Part shown: piece by piece, positions 1-11,160 of the stretch
Layout of the letters: each line of letters begins with the position of its first letter
How positions within the stretch are numbered: the stretch's first letter is position 1
Translations under genes and position numbers: made by a program
Notes under the pieces: model-generated
Seen by the model: only the letters and a program-made list of their open reading frames with translations
Told to the model about the DNA's origin: nothing
Databases searched by the model: none
Assembly (NCBI GenBank): GCA_026686845.1
Contig: JAIVEN010000002.1
Coordinates: forward strand, 34,365,001-34,429,000
Direction of reading: 5' to 3'
Origin: Adenanthera pavonina
Lineage: Eukaryota > Streptophyta > Magnoliopsida > Fabales > Fabaceae
Length of the DNA: 64,000 nucleotides

Positions 1-686
1 TCAAGTGAATAACTGTGCATTTATTTCTTAGAATGAACCTAAATGTATTGAAGAGGCTTTAATAGAAGAATACTGGTTTCTAGATATGCAAGAAGAACTT
101 AACCAGCTTGAAAGAAGTCAGGTTTGAGACTTACTACCTAAACCCAAGAACAAACTTGATGAATCAGGAACAACAATAAGGAATAAAGCTAGACTAGTGG
201 TAAAAGGATATAATCAAGAGGAACACATTGGTTATATGGAAACTTTTGCCCTAGTTGCAAGATTTGAGGCAATAAGGATTCTCTTAGACTATGCCTGCAT
301 AAAAGATGTTGTGTTGTATCAAATGAATGTGAAAAGTTCCTTTCTGAATGGGTATATCATGAAAGAGGTTTATGTTGATCAACCATTAGGTTTTGAGGAC
401 TCAACTAAACCAAATCATATATATAAACTGAAGAAAGCTTTATATGGTTTAAAACAGGCACCTAGAGTATGATATGAGAGACTGAGTAATTTTTTGATTG
501 AAAAAGATTTTAACAGGGGAAAAGTTGATACAACCTTGTTTACTAAAAGAGAAAATAAAGATTTTCTTATTGTACAACTTTATGTTGATGACATTATATT
601 TGATGCTACTAATGAGTCTTTGTGCAAGAACTTTTCTAAGCTAATGTAAAGTGAATTTGAGATATCAATGATGGGTAAGCTGAACT
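1..686 (+). pseudogene. pol: Reverse transcriptase of element A, 5' portion (broken)
   Basis: This is the N-terminal and catalytic part of a copia reverse transcriptase. It begins at the segment equivalent to 49025 of element E. Recognisable blocks are VKSSFLNGY near 330-360, YGLKQAPR near 440-470 and the catalytic YVDDIIF near 582-602. Against element E it has a small deletion near 145-150 and stops such as TGA at 126-128 and TGA in place of TGG at 470-472. It continues after the solo LTR at 1624. Confidence is high for identity; it is not functional. Confidence 0.85.
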
Positions 687-1623
687 TGATAGAGTACAAT
701 CGAGGCGTGAAGCATTTGATGATGAGGGCAAGCTAAGAGAAACAATGGACCACGAACAAATTCAAGGCCCACTTCAAGGCATTGGAAGACTAATGACTAG
801 AGCTAGAACAAAAGCCATGGAGCAAACCATGAATGGGGTGATCCAAAATATGATTAACATGGAACCATTGTATTTGAATGATTTTGAGGCCCAAAACAAA
901 GAAAGAGGCAAGCTGAAAATGTGGAGCCAAATTATAGTCAACAAGCCCAACTTGGAGAAGGCCCAATATGGAGAATTCACTTAAAATACATGTGCTTCTC
1001 ATGTGGTCACTAAAAGTGACGTTTTTAATAAGTTTTATTAGGATTATTTTAGTCAATTTGTTTCCTTTTGAATAAAAGGCATATAATGATTTGATTTGCT
1101 TGACTTTATGCATTAAAGAGGAGCCAACCTTTTCAAATTCAAAATTTGAATTAAATGCTCCTTTTTGCTTAGGGTTTCCTTTTCGTATTAATGAGCATTA
1201 ATAAGGTTAGGTTTGTGGGATGAACTAGAGTTAGTTTATGGGTTAATATTTGCCTATAAATAGGCACCTCTTGTACTCTTGCAAAACACAACATGAATGA
1301 ATGAATTTCTTTTCAGCAACTTTGTTGTTGTTCAGTGAGTTCTTTCTTGCTTATCCTTGAGTGCCAGAAAGAATGAGGACTTATCAAGGATTGGTGATCC
1401 TTGTGTCATCCCGGAGTTAGGATTCAAGAGACGGGTTCTCTTGGAGTCTACTTCCTTTGACCAACATTTTGTTCAGTCTTCTTATCTCATCGTGTCTATT
1501 TTCTTTAGTTTTTGTCCATTGTTGTTCTTCATTGTTCTTATTCTTAATTCATCTTTCCTTGAGTTGCACGATCCTTATATCAAAGAAGGCTCTTAGGACA
1601 GGTTCCTAACGTGTCTCCCATCA
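687..1623 (+). mobile_element. Solo LTR of a Ty3/gypsy element in element A RT
   Basis: A 937-bp insertion with TG...CA ends interrupts the RT exactly between GAACT (682-686) and GAACT (1624-1628), a perfect 5-bp target duplication, and the RT reading resumes at once. No internal region is present, so it is a solo LTR left by LTR-LTR recombination. A TATA-like TATAAATA lies near 1254-1261. The left part holds an open frame (745-984) with a MTRARTKAME block resembling the C-terminal tail of plant gypsy polyproteins, which in some families runs into the 3' LTR. This tail, and the lack of copia LTR features, suggest a gypsy source. Confidence 0.85.
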
Positions 1624-2473
1624 GAACTTCTTCTTTGGATTGCAAATCAAACAATGTGATGATGTCATCTTCCTCAATCAATCAAAATATCTTAGGAAGT
1701 TGCTAAAGAAGTTTGGAATGGAGCATGCTAAACATATGTGAACTCCTATGGTCTTTACAACTAAGCTTGACATGGATGAAGAGGGAAAACTCTTTGATAT
1801 AACTCAATATAGGAGAATAATTGGTTCCTTACTATATTTGACTGCAAGCAGGCCTGACATCATGTTTAGCGTGTGTATGTGTGCTAGGTTCTAATCATGT
1901 CCCAAAGAGTCCCATGCAACAGCTGTGAAGAGGATTTTCATATACTTGCTAAGAATATCTCAAATGGGAATTTAGTATCCAAAAGGTAATGGAGAAGAGC
2001 TCATAAGTTACACAAATGCTGACTTTCTTGAATCCAAAACTGATAAAAAGAGCACAAGTGGAACTTGTCAGTTCTTAGGTGGCTCCCTAGTATCATGGTT
2101 TAGTAAAAAGCAAAATAGTGTAGCTCTTTCCACAACAGAAGTTGAGTATGTGGCAACAGGTAGTTGCTGTGTACAAGTCCTTTGGATGAAGCAATAGCTT
2201 GAAGATCTTGAGATTGAGATTAATAAAATCATAATAAGATGTGATAATCAAAGTGACATTAATATCTCCAAGAGTCCTGTTATGCATTCAAGGACAAAAC
2301 ACATTGAAGTAAGACATCACTTCATAAGACATCATGTTTTGAAAGGAGATGTCAAGTTAGAGTTTTTACTTACTGAGGATCAGCTTCCAGACATCCTAAC
2401 AAAGCCACTTGCAGAAGATAGACATAGTAAAATCAGAAGAGAATTGGAAATGATAAATCTTAATGAGTTATAA
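1624..2473 (+). pseudogene. pol: RT C-terminus and RNase H of element A (broken)
   Basis: This continues the RT after the solo LTR and covers the RNase H. Visible blocks are LTASRPDIMFSVCMCARF near 1840-1890, an ADF triad near 2020 (RNase H catalytic Asp region), KKSTSGTCQFLGGSLVSWF near 2045-2100, and the conserved pol end TKHIEVRHHF...DILTKPL...NEL with a natural stop at 2471-2473. Stops such as TGA at 1740 and TAG at 2197 interrupt it. The end point matches the pol ends of B, D and E, which all finish with NEL. Confidence 0.85.
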
Positions 2474-3427
2474 GTATTTTCTAAAATCTCTTTTAAGCTT
2501 ATAATTTAATACTAACTTAAGTATCGGAGTATTTAGAAATATGTTTTGTAGGATCTTCTTAATTTGAAATAATAAAAATCTGGCAATATGAAGTATCCTT
2601 CATGTTGAAATGAAGTTATGATGAAAAGAAAAAGGCTTATAGGGATAACACAGCTATCTCTAAGTGTTTATGAGTTTTTCATATATAGTTGTTCACATAA
2701 CCCCATAGCCTTATGCTGAAAATGAACTGATTTTCTGGTGTTCATAGTCTCTGTGTCTGAGGTTATTCGGATAAGATATGAGGCTTTTCATGAAAATATG
2801 AGTTTTTGTGAACTTCTGGTCTCTGTAAAGCTCGATATTCAGATAAGGTCATCATCTTATGCACACTCCCTGCCTTGTTTGTTTCTTTGTGTGTACTTTG
2901 TGAAATTTGATTTCAGGATAACCCTGCTTACCTTATTAGCATAATGTTACATCCAGAGAATTAGTTTCCAAAGCAAGAATGTTATTTGCATAAGGTGGCA
3001 AGGTTATTCGGATAACATTTTGTTTGTTAACCCTCTGTGTGTCTTTTGAGAAACTCCTTTTCATGATAATGTGGAATGATTGTCCGAATAACTCTTCTCT
3101 TCTCCCCTGTATCTCAACTCAGTTATATGGACAACCTAAGGATCTTATTTGCATAACCCAAGCAAATCGTCCCGCTGCATATACTCTTTGAGGCTCGTTA
3201 TTCGCATAGCCCCCATATGTTATAAGCATAACCTCGAGACTATATATATGATTCTCTAATTTTTAGCAGTACCTTGTGTGGAAAACCTAACACTATCTTA
3301 AAAACCTCCACTCGTACTCCTCAAGCTTTCCAAAATTGTCCAAGCTTCTTTAATTTCTTGAATTCGAGCCTCTTTTTGGCTTATTCTAAACATTTTTCAC
3401 CATTCCAAAACATCTGGAATCACTGTT
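2474..3427 (+). promoter_or_regulatory. Pol-ORF2 spacer of element A with phased TTAT-N4-ATAA array
   Basis: This non-coding spacer holds seven pairs of a 12-bp palindromic half-site (TTAT-N4-ATAA and variants such as TTTTCATGAAAA). Pair starts are 2763/2785, 2835/2857, 2910/2933, 2982/3004, 3058/3080, 3123/3145 and 3198/3220: the spacing within pairs is 22 bp (once 23), and pairs recur every 65-76 bp. A TATATATA stretch follows near 3241-3248, ahead of the ORF2 start at 3428. The same array type lies in the U3 of this element's LTR. I read it as a candidate promoter for ORF2; that function is inferred from layout only. Confidence 0.6.
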
Positions 3428-5648
3428 ATGGCAAAGACTAAGGGTGAAAATTAAGGTGAATGACCACAGCATAACGTAAAGTCTAAATATGCATTAAAAT
3501 CACCAAGCTAAGGGAAAACAAAAGCTGAAACTAGGCTGAGTATTCCTACAAAGAAGCTTAAAACTCTGAAACCAAAGGAAATCGCTGAATTTGAGCCTCA
3601 AGCTGACACACATGTAAGTTTTTCTGCTACTGAATCTGAGCAAGCTTTAATTACAGATGAGGTTATTAGTATAATGATTTTGAAGGAGTCATATAAAGCT
3701 AACTTTAAAAAATGTAAGGTAGTCAAGCCTCATGTTGTTAAACTGGAAGAATTTCTTGTGAGGAACAAGTTTGAGTCAGTCGGACATATAGAAAACTATA
3801 AAGGATTAATAGAATAGGAGGAAGAATATAATGAGGAGGTTGTACATGTATAGTACAATTCTCTAAGGATTAACAATGAAACAAAATTGCTTGAAGTGAG
3901 GCTTAGGAAAAGATAGATAGCACTGCACCCTGATTTACTTATTAAGATTCTGAGTTTACCTACTGGAGGAATTAGAGTAAACATTGATACTTCAAAGTAT
4001 CCCCCTGAAAATGAAACTGTTGATGAAGACATTAGAGGTGAAGCAAACTATAAATGGAGTACAATAGTATCAAGGTTGCTCATACAAAGACAAAATGTGC
4101 CTTCTGAAGGGAAAATAGCTCCAACTCATCTGAGCGTTGAGAACAGGGTCCTCTATTACATTGTTTCAAGTATGTTCTTTAATAAGAGTGGAGGCTTCAA
4201 TTATCTATCTGGAGGAGAATTCCAAGTTATGTTGCTACTGATAAAGGGAAAACCAGTGAATGTGGTTAATATCATCTTGCAGAGGATGTGGAAGGCAAGA
4301 ACCTACAGGCAGGACTCACAGTTGCCATATGGGTATATCATCAACAAAATCCTGAAGTTTCACAATATTTTGCATGTTAAGAGAGGCCCTACATTGCTTG
4401 CAGAGGAGTTCAATGAGAAAGCTCTACTGAAGATGGGGATGAGTTTGGAAAATGGTAGATGGGTTGATAAGAAAAGAGATGCTGGAGCAGGTTCTGAATC
4501 CATAGATGCTTCAAAGAGTCTTACAATTGGTGTGATTCCAGTTCCTCTTCATCCACACCTACTGAACCACATCAACCCTTACATCCTGAACCTCATACCC
4601 CTACTCCTACACCAAGCAAACCTGATGAAATCCCAGCCACTGATATGCCTATACCCTCTAACATTCCTACCCTGTACCAGAACTTATTCTAGATTGGCAC
4701 GGCCACTGAGAAAGAAGATAGAGATGACATGATCAATCTTGGGTATTTCATTGCTGAAATGCAAGAGAAATTTTTTAAAATCTTACCCAAGAAGTAAAAT
4801 TCCTGTGTGAGCAAATAGCATCTACTATATCTCAACCTTCTTTATCACCAATCCAACCATCTCCTCTTACTCACATTGGCCTTACTCCACTTGATGATGT
4901 AGTCATTCCTCCAACTTCTAAGTCTCCTGCTTTATCAGAGGATCTAGGTCCTAACTTGGATTATGAACTTGAGGAGGAAACTGATAGCTATCAGGATAGA
5001 GCCCTAGTTCCTTTGCCTGAAGGTGACTTCATTCACCAAATTTATCTTCATCATTGCAGACAAGAGATCAATGCTCTCTTTCCTCCTCTACCTGACCCAA
5101 TTTCCTTTGAGGGCATCACTTATCTTGCTGAGGCTACTATGCAAGAAATTACCACCATTTCCTTTGATTCTGATCCCTCTCCTACACCTCAGCCTACTGT
5201 CTCTCCTCCTCTAGTGATGCCTGTTATATCCTTCATTTATGTGTTTCCTTCTGTGCCACCTGTCCCTGCTAATGTGCCACTTTGGCCTATCCCAGTGTCC
5301 ACTATTCCAGCTCAATCTTCTATATTCCCTCTTTCCTTGGATGAGAGACTTCAAAGAATTTGGGAATGGAAGACCAAACTTGATCAGGCCATAGCTCGGA
5401 TAGATGCTGAAGCAGCTCAATTCCCTCTTATTGCTGATGACAAAAAAGGGGAGAAGGAAGAGAAAGAAAAGATAGAAAATGAAGAAAAGAAGAAGGAAAA
5501 AGAGAAGAAGAAAAAGAAGAAATCCAAGAAAAAGAAAAAGTCCTCTCCTTCAAAGAGAGAACTTAAACTGGACTTGTTGTTTTGTTGTGTTTGTATGTTT
5601 TGTTCATTTGTGCTTTTTTACTTGTATGGTTCCTTTAGTCATGACTGA
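3428..5648 (+). pseudogene. ORF2 (env-like position) of element A, decayed
   Basis: The ATG at 3428 starts a protein beginning MAKTKGE, equivalent to MARVK of ORF2 in element E. A central block, open from 4076, matches E: VENRVLYYIVSSMFFNKSGG, INKILKFHNILHVKRG and MSLENGRWVDKK align with its ILHYIVSRIIFNKGG, VSRILQHARIQHIEKG and IEKDEGRWVGKG. The family resembles the plant 'putative plant transposon protein' domain. The C-terminal part is proline/serine-rich, then very lysine-rich (5450-5545). Several stops and frame changes break it. No membrane segment is apparent in the recognisable part; a short hydrophobic run near 5570-5640 lies after the expected end of the protein. Confidence 0.75.
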
Positions 5649-5872
5649 TTATATATGTAATTCCTCCTTCATTTAATGACTGCGTATAATACAATGTATT
5701 CCCTTCTGTGAATCTTGTTCATTTTTTATGATCCTTGTTCTGAAAAATGTGCACTACATTATTTGACTATACTTATACATTGCATATATTGAGGGAGAGC
5801 ATTGTGTAAACCCAAGGGAGAGCATTGTGCAAACCCAAGTACTAATAATATGTTAAAGTTGTTTTGTCATCA

Positions 5873-5888
5873 TAAAAACGGGGGAAAA
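5873..5888 (+). other. Polypurine tract of element A
   Basis: A purine run (AAAAACGGGGGAAAA with one C) directly precedes the LTR start and follows a TTGTTTTGTCATCAT block that also precedes the LTR in B, D and E. This is the expected primer site for plus-strand synthesis. A tandem duplication of an AGGGAGAGCATTGTG unit lies just upstream (about 5791-5838). Confidence 0.75.
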
Positions 5889-7276
5889 TGTTAATTCAGA
5901 TAGTTTTGATGATTCTAAACAAATAAGCTTGGAAATCCCATATCAAAGGAACTCAAGCAAATGAAGAACAAAGTTGGAGTTTCCTGAAGATTGAAGAATT
6001 GTTTCACATTTTTCAGGAAGCTATTTGTAAAAGAAGGTAGTTAAACTTTGAATTTCAATTCACCAAATATTAAATGAGATATCCAAATGAATGATTAATG
6101 ATTAACTCATAATTTCAAAATAGTTTTCATAAAAATAACCACCTTATGAGGATAAAGTTATAATTTCAAAAACGTTTCTAAGCGTTTACCTTGTTTTCAT
6201 GAAAATGTTTTACCTTATGTGCATAACCATTGAAGGTTATGAGGATAAAGACTCAATCTCAAAACTTTTCCAAAGTCAATTCTTCAGTTTCATGAAAAAA
6301 ATTGAGGTTATTCGCATAATATAGCTTGGGGACCATGTTTTCAAGCCTGTCTAGGTGGTTATCCTAACAAGGTAGGCACCTTATTCGCATAAAGGGAGAG
6401 AACTGTAAAGGCAAATTGTATTGTGCAGCCTGTTATTCACATAATCTAGGGAGGTTATCCACATAACCTATGTTTCAGAGTACTTGGACTTTCCTTGGTT
6501 AACCATGTTATTCGCATAACTTTGGCAGGTTATCCTGATAACCTAAGTTTTACAAAAACTATGTTTGAGAAAAACTTAATGTTATCCTAACAATTGAGTA
6601 GGTTTTCATGAAAATATTTTTGAGCTAAAACTTAGTCATTTTGAGAAGTATGTTATCCACATAACCTAACTAGGTTATCCACATAACGAAAAAGCTACGT
6701 TGAAAATAAAAGCAAACAGTTACTCATTATTCACATAACCTGAGGATGTTATCTATATAACCTCTGTCAGATGCATTTAATGCAGTAGGTGAACGGTCAT
6801 TTTTCTGAGAGTAACAGCTAATCTTTGTTTTCATCATATAGTTTTGCAACAAAACTATAAATAGGACATCATTTAAGTTGTTGGGTAATGAGGAAAAACA
6901 TAAAAACGTCAAAACACTGTAGAATTAATTATTAATTCTCTCAAAGCTTACCTACCCTCTGTTTAGCTCATTCCTAGTACTTAGACTTTCATATCCATTC
7001 TTTTGAGAGAGAGTATTCATTCTGTATATTTCTACACACTTGTACATAGCACTTAGTGTGAGGATACACTAAGATATTTGCTTTTACTATTGAGTGAGAA
7101 GAGTGAGAGTGTTTGTTCAGCTCAAAGTTCATGCTGGGGTTGTACTGAGGTCATTGCAAGAACCTATTCAAATCTTGGAAGAGATAATGGAGAAATCTCA
7201 AGTGGTGGCTTAAGGGGTGGACAAAAATTCAAACTTTCCAATTCACCCCCTTCTTAGAAAGTTAGCTAAACTAACA
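5889..7276 (+). repeat. 3' LTR of element A
   Basis: This 1388-bp LTR starts TGTTAATTC after the polypurine tract and ends CTAACA. Its last part (CCAATTCACCCCCTTCTTAGAAAG) matches the LTR ends of B, D and E, but the U3 is unrelated. U3 carries eight motif pairs beginning at 6215, 6287, 6359, 6433, 6508, 6582, 6653 and 6727, each with a partner 21-22 bp on, and a 71-75 bp period between pairs. A TATA box (TATAAATA) lies at 6856-6863, downstream of the whole array. The matching 5' LTR is outside the window. Confidence 0.85.
6194..6760 (+). promoter_or_regulatory. Phased half-site array in U3 of element A
   Basis: Half-sites follow TTAT-N4-ATAA, for example TTATTCGCATAA at 6308, 6381 and 6508, TTATTCACATAA at 6433 and 6727, and TTATCCACATAA at 6455, 6653 and 6675. 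Partners are exactly 22 bp apart in six of eight pairs. The array stops about 95 bp before the TATA box at 6856. The arrangement fits an upstream promoter array read by a dimeric or cooperative DNA-binding protein; the factor is unknown. Confidence 0.65.
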
Positions 7277-7807
7277 AAAGTAACTTTGGTATGTCATGAG
7301 TGGAATGATGAAAGAGATCATGTGTAAATACATATATATATAAATTTTAAAGGTAAAGAATAATGATGACTGCAAATTTTGAGTGTATTATAAGCAGTCA
7401 TGAGTAGAAAGTAGAAAGAAATGATAATGTAATGACACTGTAAGGGCTCATGTAAAAAGTTTACTAATGTGATTAAAACTATTATGTTTATATGTGTTCT
7501 TTGAGTATAGTTGTTGAATGTTGCGAATAGATTATAATGAATCCAAAATGGTTCGCATCAGGAGAGAAATAAGATTAGAGACTCCTGAATAAGGAAAGAC
7601 ACCACAAGGTGATCTTTTGCAAATTATGATGAATAGATAAGACCAGCAGTAAAGGATTGTTGAAATGTTACAACGAACCTTAGACACTCAAAGACAGCCC
7701 TAGGAAGCCAGAGTTGAAATTTCATCTGAGGCAATATCAGCAGCAGGTACCCCAGGCTGTACCCATGAACTAAGTAGTAGAAACAAGGATTGATCTTGTT
7801 AACTAGC
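7277..7807 (+). pseudogene. Fragment of gypsy element G0 (gag N-terminal region), decayed
   Basis: The sequence after element A is AT-rich and mostly unassignable up to about 7560. From about 7620 a broken reading such as EMLQRTLDTQRQ resembles the N-terminal part of plant Ty3/gypsy gag. It is cut at 7808 by a solo LTR, and a clearer gag segment resumes at 10733. Assignment rests mainly on that downstream part. Confidence 0.4.
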
Positions 7808-10732
7808 TGTAACACCTTATACAAGGGGCCATTTCCCATGTATTAGATTATTTTAGATACCAAATATGCTTGAAGAGAAGCTTGAATCAATTTAATTTCA
7901 AAAATAGAATTTTCTATTTTCCTGGGTACTGTTCACTTGGCAATTTCCATTTTACTTGACAAACTTTGAAACTTCATAACTAAATCTAGAAAAATCATCT
8001 TGTGGTAATTCAAGTCATTAAAAATAGCTTAACATATTTTATATATGGAAAAAATATTAAAAAGTAACTTCATTTGGCCAATTCATACAGTAAATTTCAT
8101 GGACTTTTACTGTTCATTTGGTCATTTTTCTATATTCCAGTTTTCTGACCTCAATTTTGAAAAATCATATTATATTCTATTCATGACCAAATCAAGCATA
8201 CTCTATGTCATTTGAAAGCTATATATGTCTACTTATAGAAACATTTTTATTATACATTTATTTCACTAACACAAGGCTATTACTAGAAGACTACTATTAC
8301 TGGGACAACTTTGGGAAAATTTACATATCTCTTATTTTATAGCTCCAATCACTTCCAAATCAGTGGTAGATGAATCTTAAGACATAAATTTTTATAAATG
8401 TAAAATACTGAATTTTTGGAGATCTATACAGTTTTGAGTTATCTTTTAAAATTTCCAGCACTTAACTTTCAGTTTGCAGTTTTCCTAATATTGCCCTATT
8501 ATGAACCTTAACTTTGAAAATTCACCATTAATTGTACACAACTCCAAATGGGATGAATTAGGTGTCATTTTAAAGCTTGAGATGTCCTTTATCTGGTATA
8601 AAAATCTAGAAACCTAAAATCATATTAAGTATAGAACAAAGGTGAACTAAATAGACACATCTGAAAAATGCCCTGTTTCAATCTATATTGCAATTTGCTT
8701 GTCAAAACCCATGCAAATGAACTCATTTTGGCATAAAAATTGGTAGACCATAACTTCATATCATAAGATCTAGAATTGGAAATTCTAATATATTTTCTAC
8801 AACATGAACATAAAATTCACTATTTTACAATTTCATACAAAAGTAAGGCACCAATAAACATTCACATTATAACATAATGACTTGCAACATCATCCACTCA
8901 TCATTAGCTTCTTCACGAAACTAGCTCCTTCCTTAGCTCTTTTCCATTGTTTCTCCCTAGCATGTTAGTCATTGAAGAGGAGGTGAGATTCAAAGAATCT
9001 TAGTCGTAACAACCCATTCATACAACCATGTTATCACATAATTCATGGAAACATCAAGAAAACATCAAATTATCACTTAAAACTTTTAATGCCATAACAT
9101 TTCATAAAAATTTTAGTAGAGTTTCATTTTAAAATTTGGACATCCAGAGGTCATAAACCTCATCAATCAACTCAGTCATTCATCATAAATCATCACAAAG
9201 CATCATTATATACATATGGCATAGCAATAAGTTCATGAAATTCAAATTTGATAACAATAAGTATAAAAAGGTAAATTACTACCTTAATGTGTTCCTTCCT
9301 TTTCAAACTTTGTGCACCTATTATTTGGCCTGCTTAAGCTTCCTTGAACCTATACACATCACCATTCAAGCCTTTTAGCTGCTGGTTTCAAGAATTACAT
9401 AACACCATACACACTAAACCCTAACTTTTTCATTTAGCTTTCCTTTGAGTTTTTCTTGAGTCCAACACTTGTACTTGACAAATTTGGACCCAATGAATTC
9501 TTTTGAGGTCCAATTTGTGAAATTCCAACCCTAAATGGAACCCTAGTCTGATTGAAATTCATGGAGACCGAAGGAAAAATTATTTACTATGAAATTCAAT
9601 AAACTACTACCAAATCCTTGTTTTAATTTGCTAGCACATGATTTCCTCTAGGTTTATTACATAAAAACTCCACTTTTTTCACTTCCTATCCATGACCAAA
9701 ATTCATATAGAGAGAGAGGAGGAAGAGTACTCCTTTAAACCATTTCAACCTACTCAAAACTACAAGCTAGAAGACACAAAATATTACCTTGCACTTGATC
9801 TTGGATGGCTTCAAGTCCTCTTCCCTTTCTCCTTCTCTTCTCTCTCTTTGCTCACTTCCTTTCTTGTGTTTTCTTTTTCTATCTTTGCTACTGGAGGCTT
9901 CATTCAGAACAGATAGGAAAGAGACGGATTATGTAGCTTAATCACTCACTAATTGCACAATTAACCTTAATCACTTTTTTGGTCCAAAAGTCAAAAACTT
10001 CCTCTACAAGTTTTTGGCCAAAAATTCATGACTTCCTTAAGAAGTTCTTGTCCAAAAATCTGAGCTGCTCACATGCCTAAGATTGGTATTTGAGTGTCCC
10101 CATACTGTTCAATTTTTCCTTGTTCGGATATATTTTGAACTGTGTAATTTTTAACTGTACCGATAAAATCGCTTTTTATAGTAAATTAGCATTTTTGGGC
10201 AACAGGACTATTCCAATTTCATTTTTATGTTTTCTTAATTATCCTGTCTCAAATGATATTTCTGTATGACCCATATTCTGTCCTTTTAACCATCTGTGGA
10301 GCCTACAAGCTACTTTATCGATATTTAGTTACTTTTAGATATTCGGCACTGATTATTTCTTTAGCTTTTAATATCAACCCTCAGTGCCATATACCATTTG
10401 GCTCATCTCATTGAGAGCTTAATTTTGACAGTAATTTTGCATATTTACAACATTGCCCTTGATCTAGGATTAAATTATAATTTTTGAAATTTTTGGGTCA
10501 TTAGGTGTAATTTTTCCCAAGGACTTTTCTATTTCTTCTCCCCTAATATTTAATAATTTTAGGACATGGATATTATTTTTATAATTCTTTAAAAGTAAAA
10601 ATAAAATTTTCTTTTTTTTTTGTTCAACCGGGAAAAATGTCCTCTTTACCCTTTTTCGTGCAAAATAGTGTATGCCTATTTTTGTAAATTTCCTATGTAT
10701 TTCTAGATATTTTAGCTTCTTGGGATGTTACA
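7808..10732 (-). mobile_element. Giant gypsy-type solo LTR L0 (minus strand)
   Basis: A 2.9-kb block with ends TGTAACACC and GGATGTTACA splits the G0 gag. Its sequence is the reverse complement of stretches in the plus-strand LTRs L1 and L3: for example the AACCGGGAAAAATGTCCTC region near 10628 mirrors the segment near 29750 of L1. Flanks are CTAGC (7803-7807) and CCAGT (10733-10737), which could be a CCAGC target duplication with one C-to-T change on each side. No internal domain is present. The terminal sequences and size suit a Del/Tekay-type LTR. Confidence 0.65.
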
Positions 10733-11160
10733 CCAGTGATATGTAATAGCATAGTTCTGGAAATGATGTCCTCTCTCATTTAATGAAAGGTTTGATTTAC
10801 AAATAGTTAAAGATTGAATACTGAGTTTAGAAAAGATTACCAGGTTAATGAGCTACTCCTCTGAAGTGAGAACCTAATTGGCTACCTATATGTTCAAGGA
10901 AGAAGTAGATAGGTGGTGACTTAATACTGAGCTGATCCTGCAAGTTTGGAACATACCCTTGACATGGAAACTATTTTGTAATATTTCATGATAAATATTT
11001 CCTAGGTTGGTTAGAGACGAGAAAGAAGATAGGATTATTATGTTCCAACAAGCAGAAGATTACTCAGTAGGTAAATACGAAGCCATATTCATACAACTAG
11101 GGTGGAACTCCACCTAGTTACAATAGCATGATGATGATAGGTGGAAGACAGAGAAGATAA
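10733..11160 (+). pseudogene. gag: gag of gypsy element G0, decayed
   Basis: From about 10888 the frame reads MFKEEVDRWW, then TWKLF, then FPRLVRDEKEDRIIMFQQ and YEAIFIQL. This matches the plant gypsy gag pattern (retrotransposon gag domain: ...WW...TW..F...YFP..VR..KE..F..L.QG..SV.EYE..F..L). Three stops interrupt it within 150 bp. It differs from the G1 gag at 26500-26990, so it is a second gypsy element. Confidence 0.6.

Larger units (their letters stand above)
1..7276 (+). mobile_element. SIRE-like Ty1/copia element A, 3' part
   Basis: The window opens inside pol of an old copia element that continues through RNase H, a spacer, a decayed ORF2, a polypurine tract and one 3' LTR ending at 7276. 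Its 5' LTR, gag, protease and integrase lie to the left of the window. It has the same gene order as elements B, D and E, and its RT/RNaseH aligns with theirs, but its LTR and spacer carry a different repeated motif, so it is a separate family. A gypsy solo LTR (687-1623) sits in its RT. Many in-frame stops show it is dead. Confidence 0.88.

Noticed and set aside
4956..5648. A separate 230-aa gene with lysine-rich tail
   Set aside because: It is the C-terminal part of the decayed ORF2 of element A, matching the proline/acidic and Lys-rich end of ORF2 in E.
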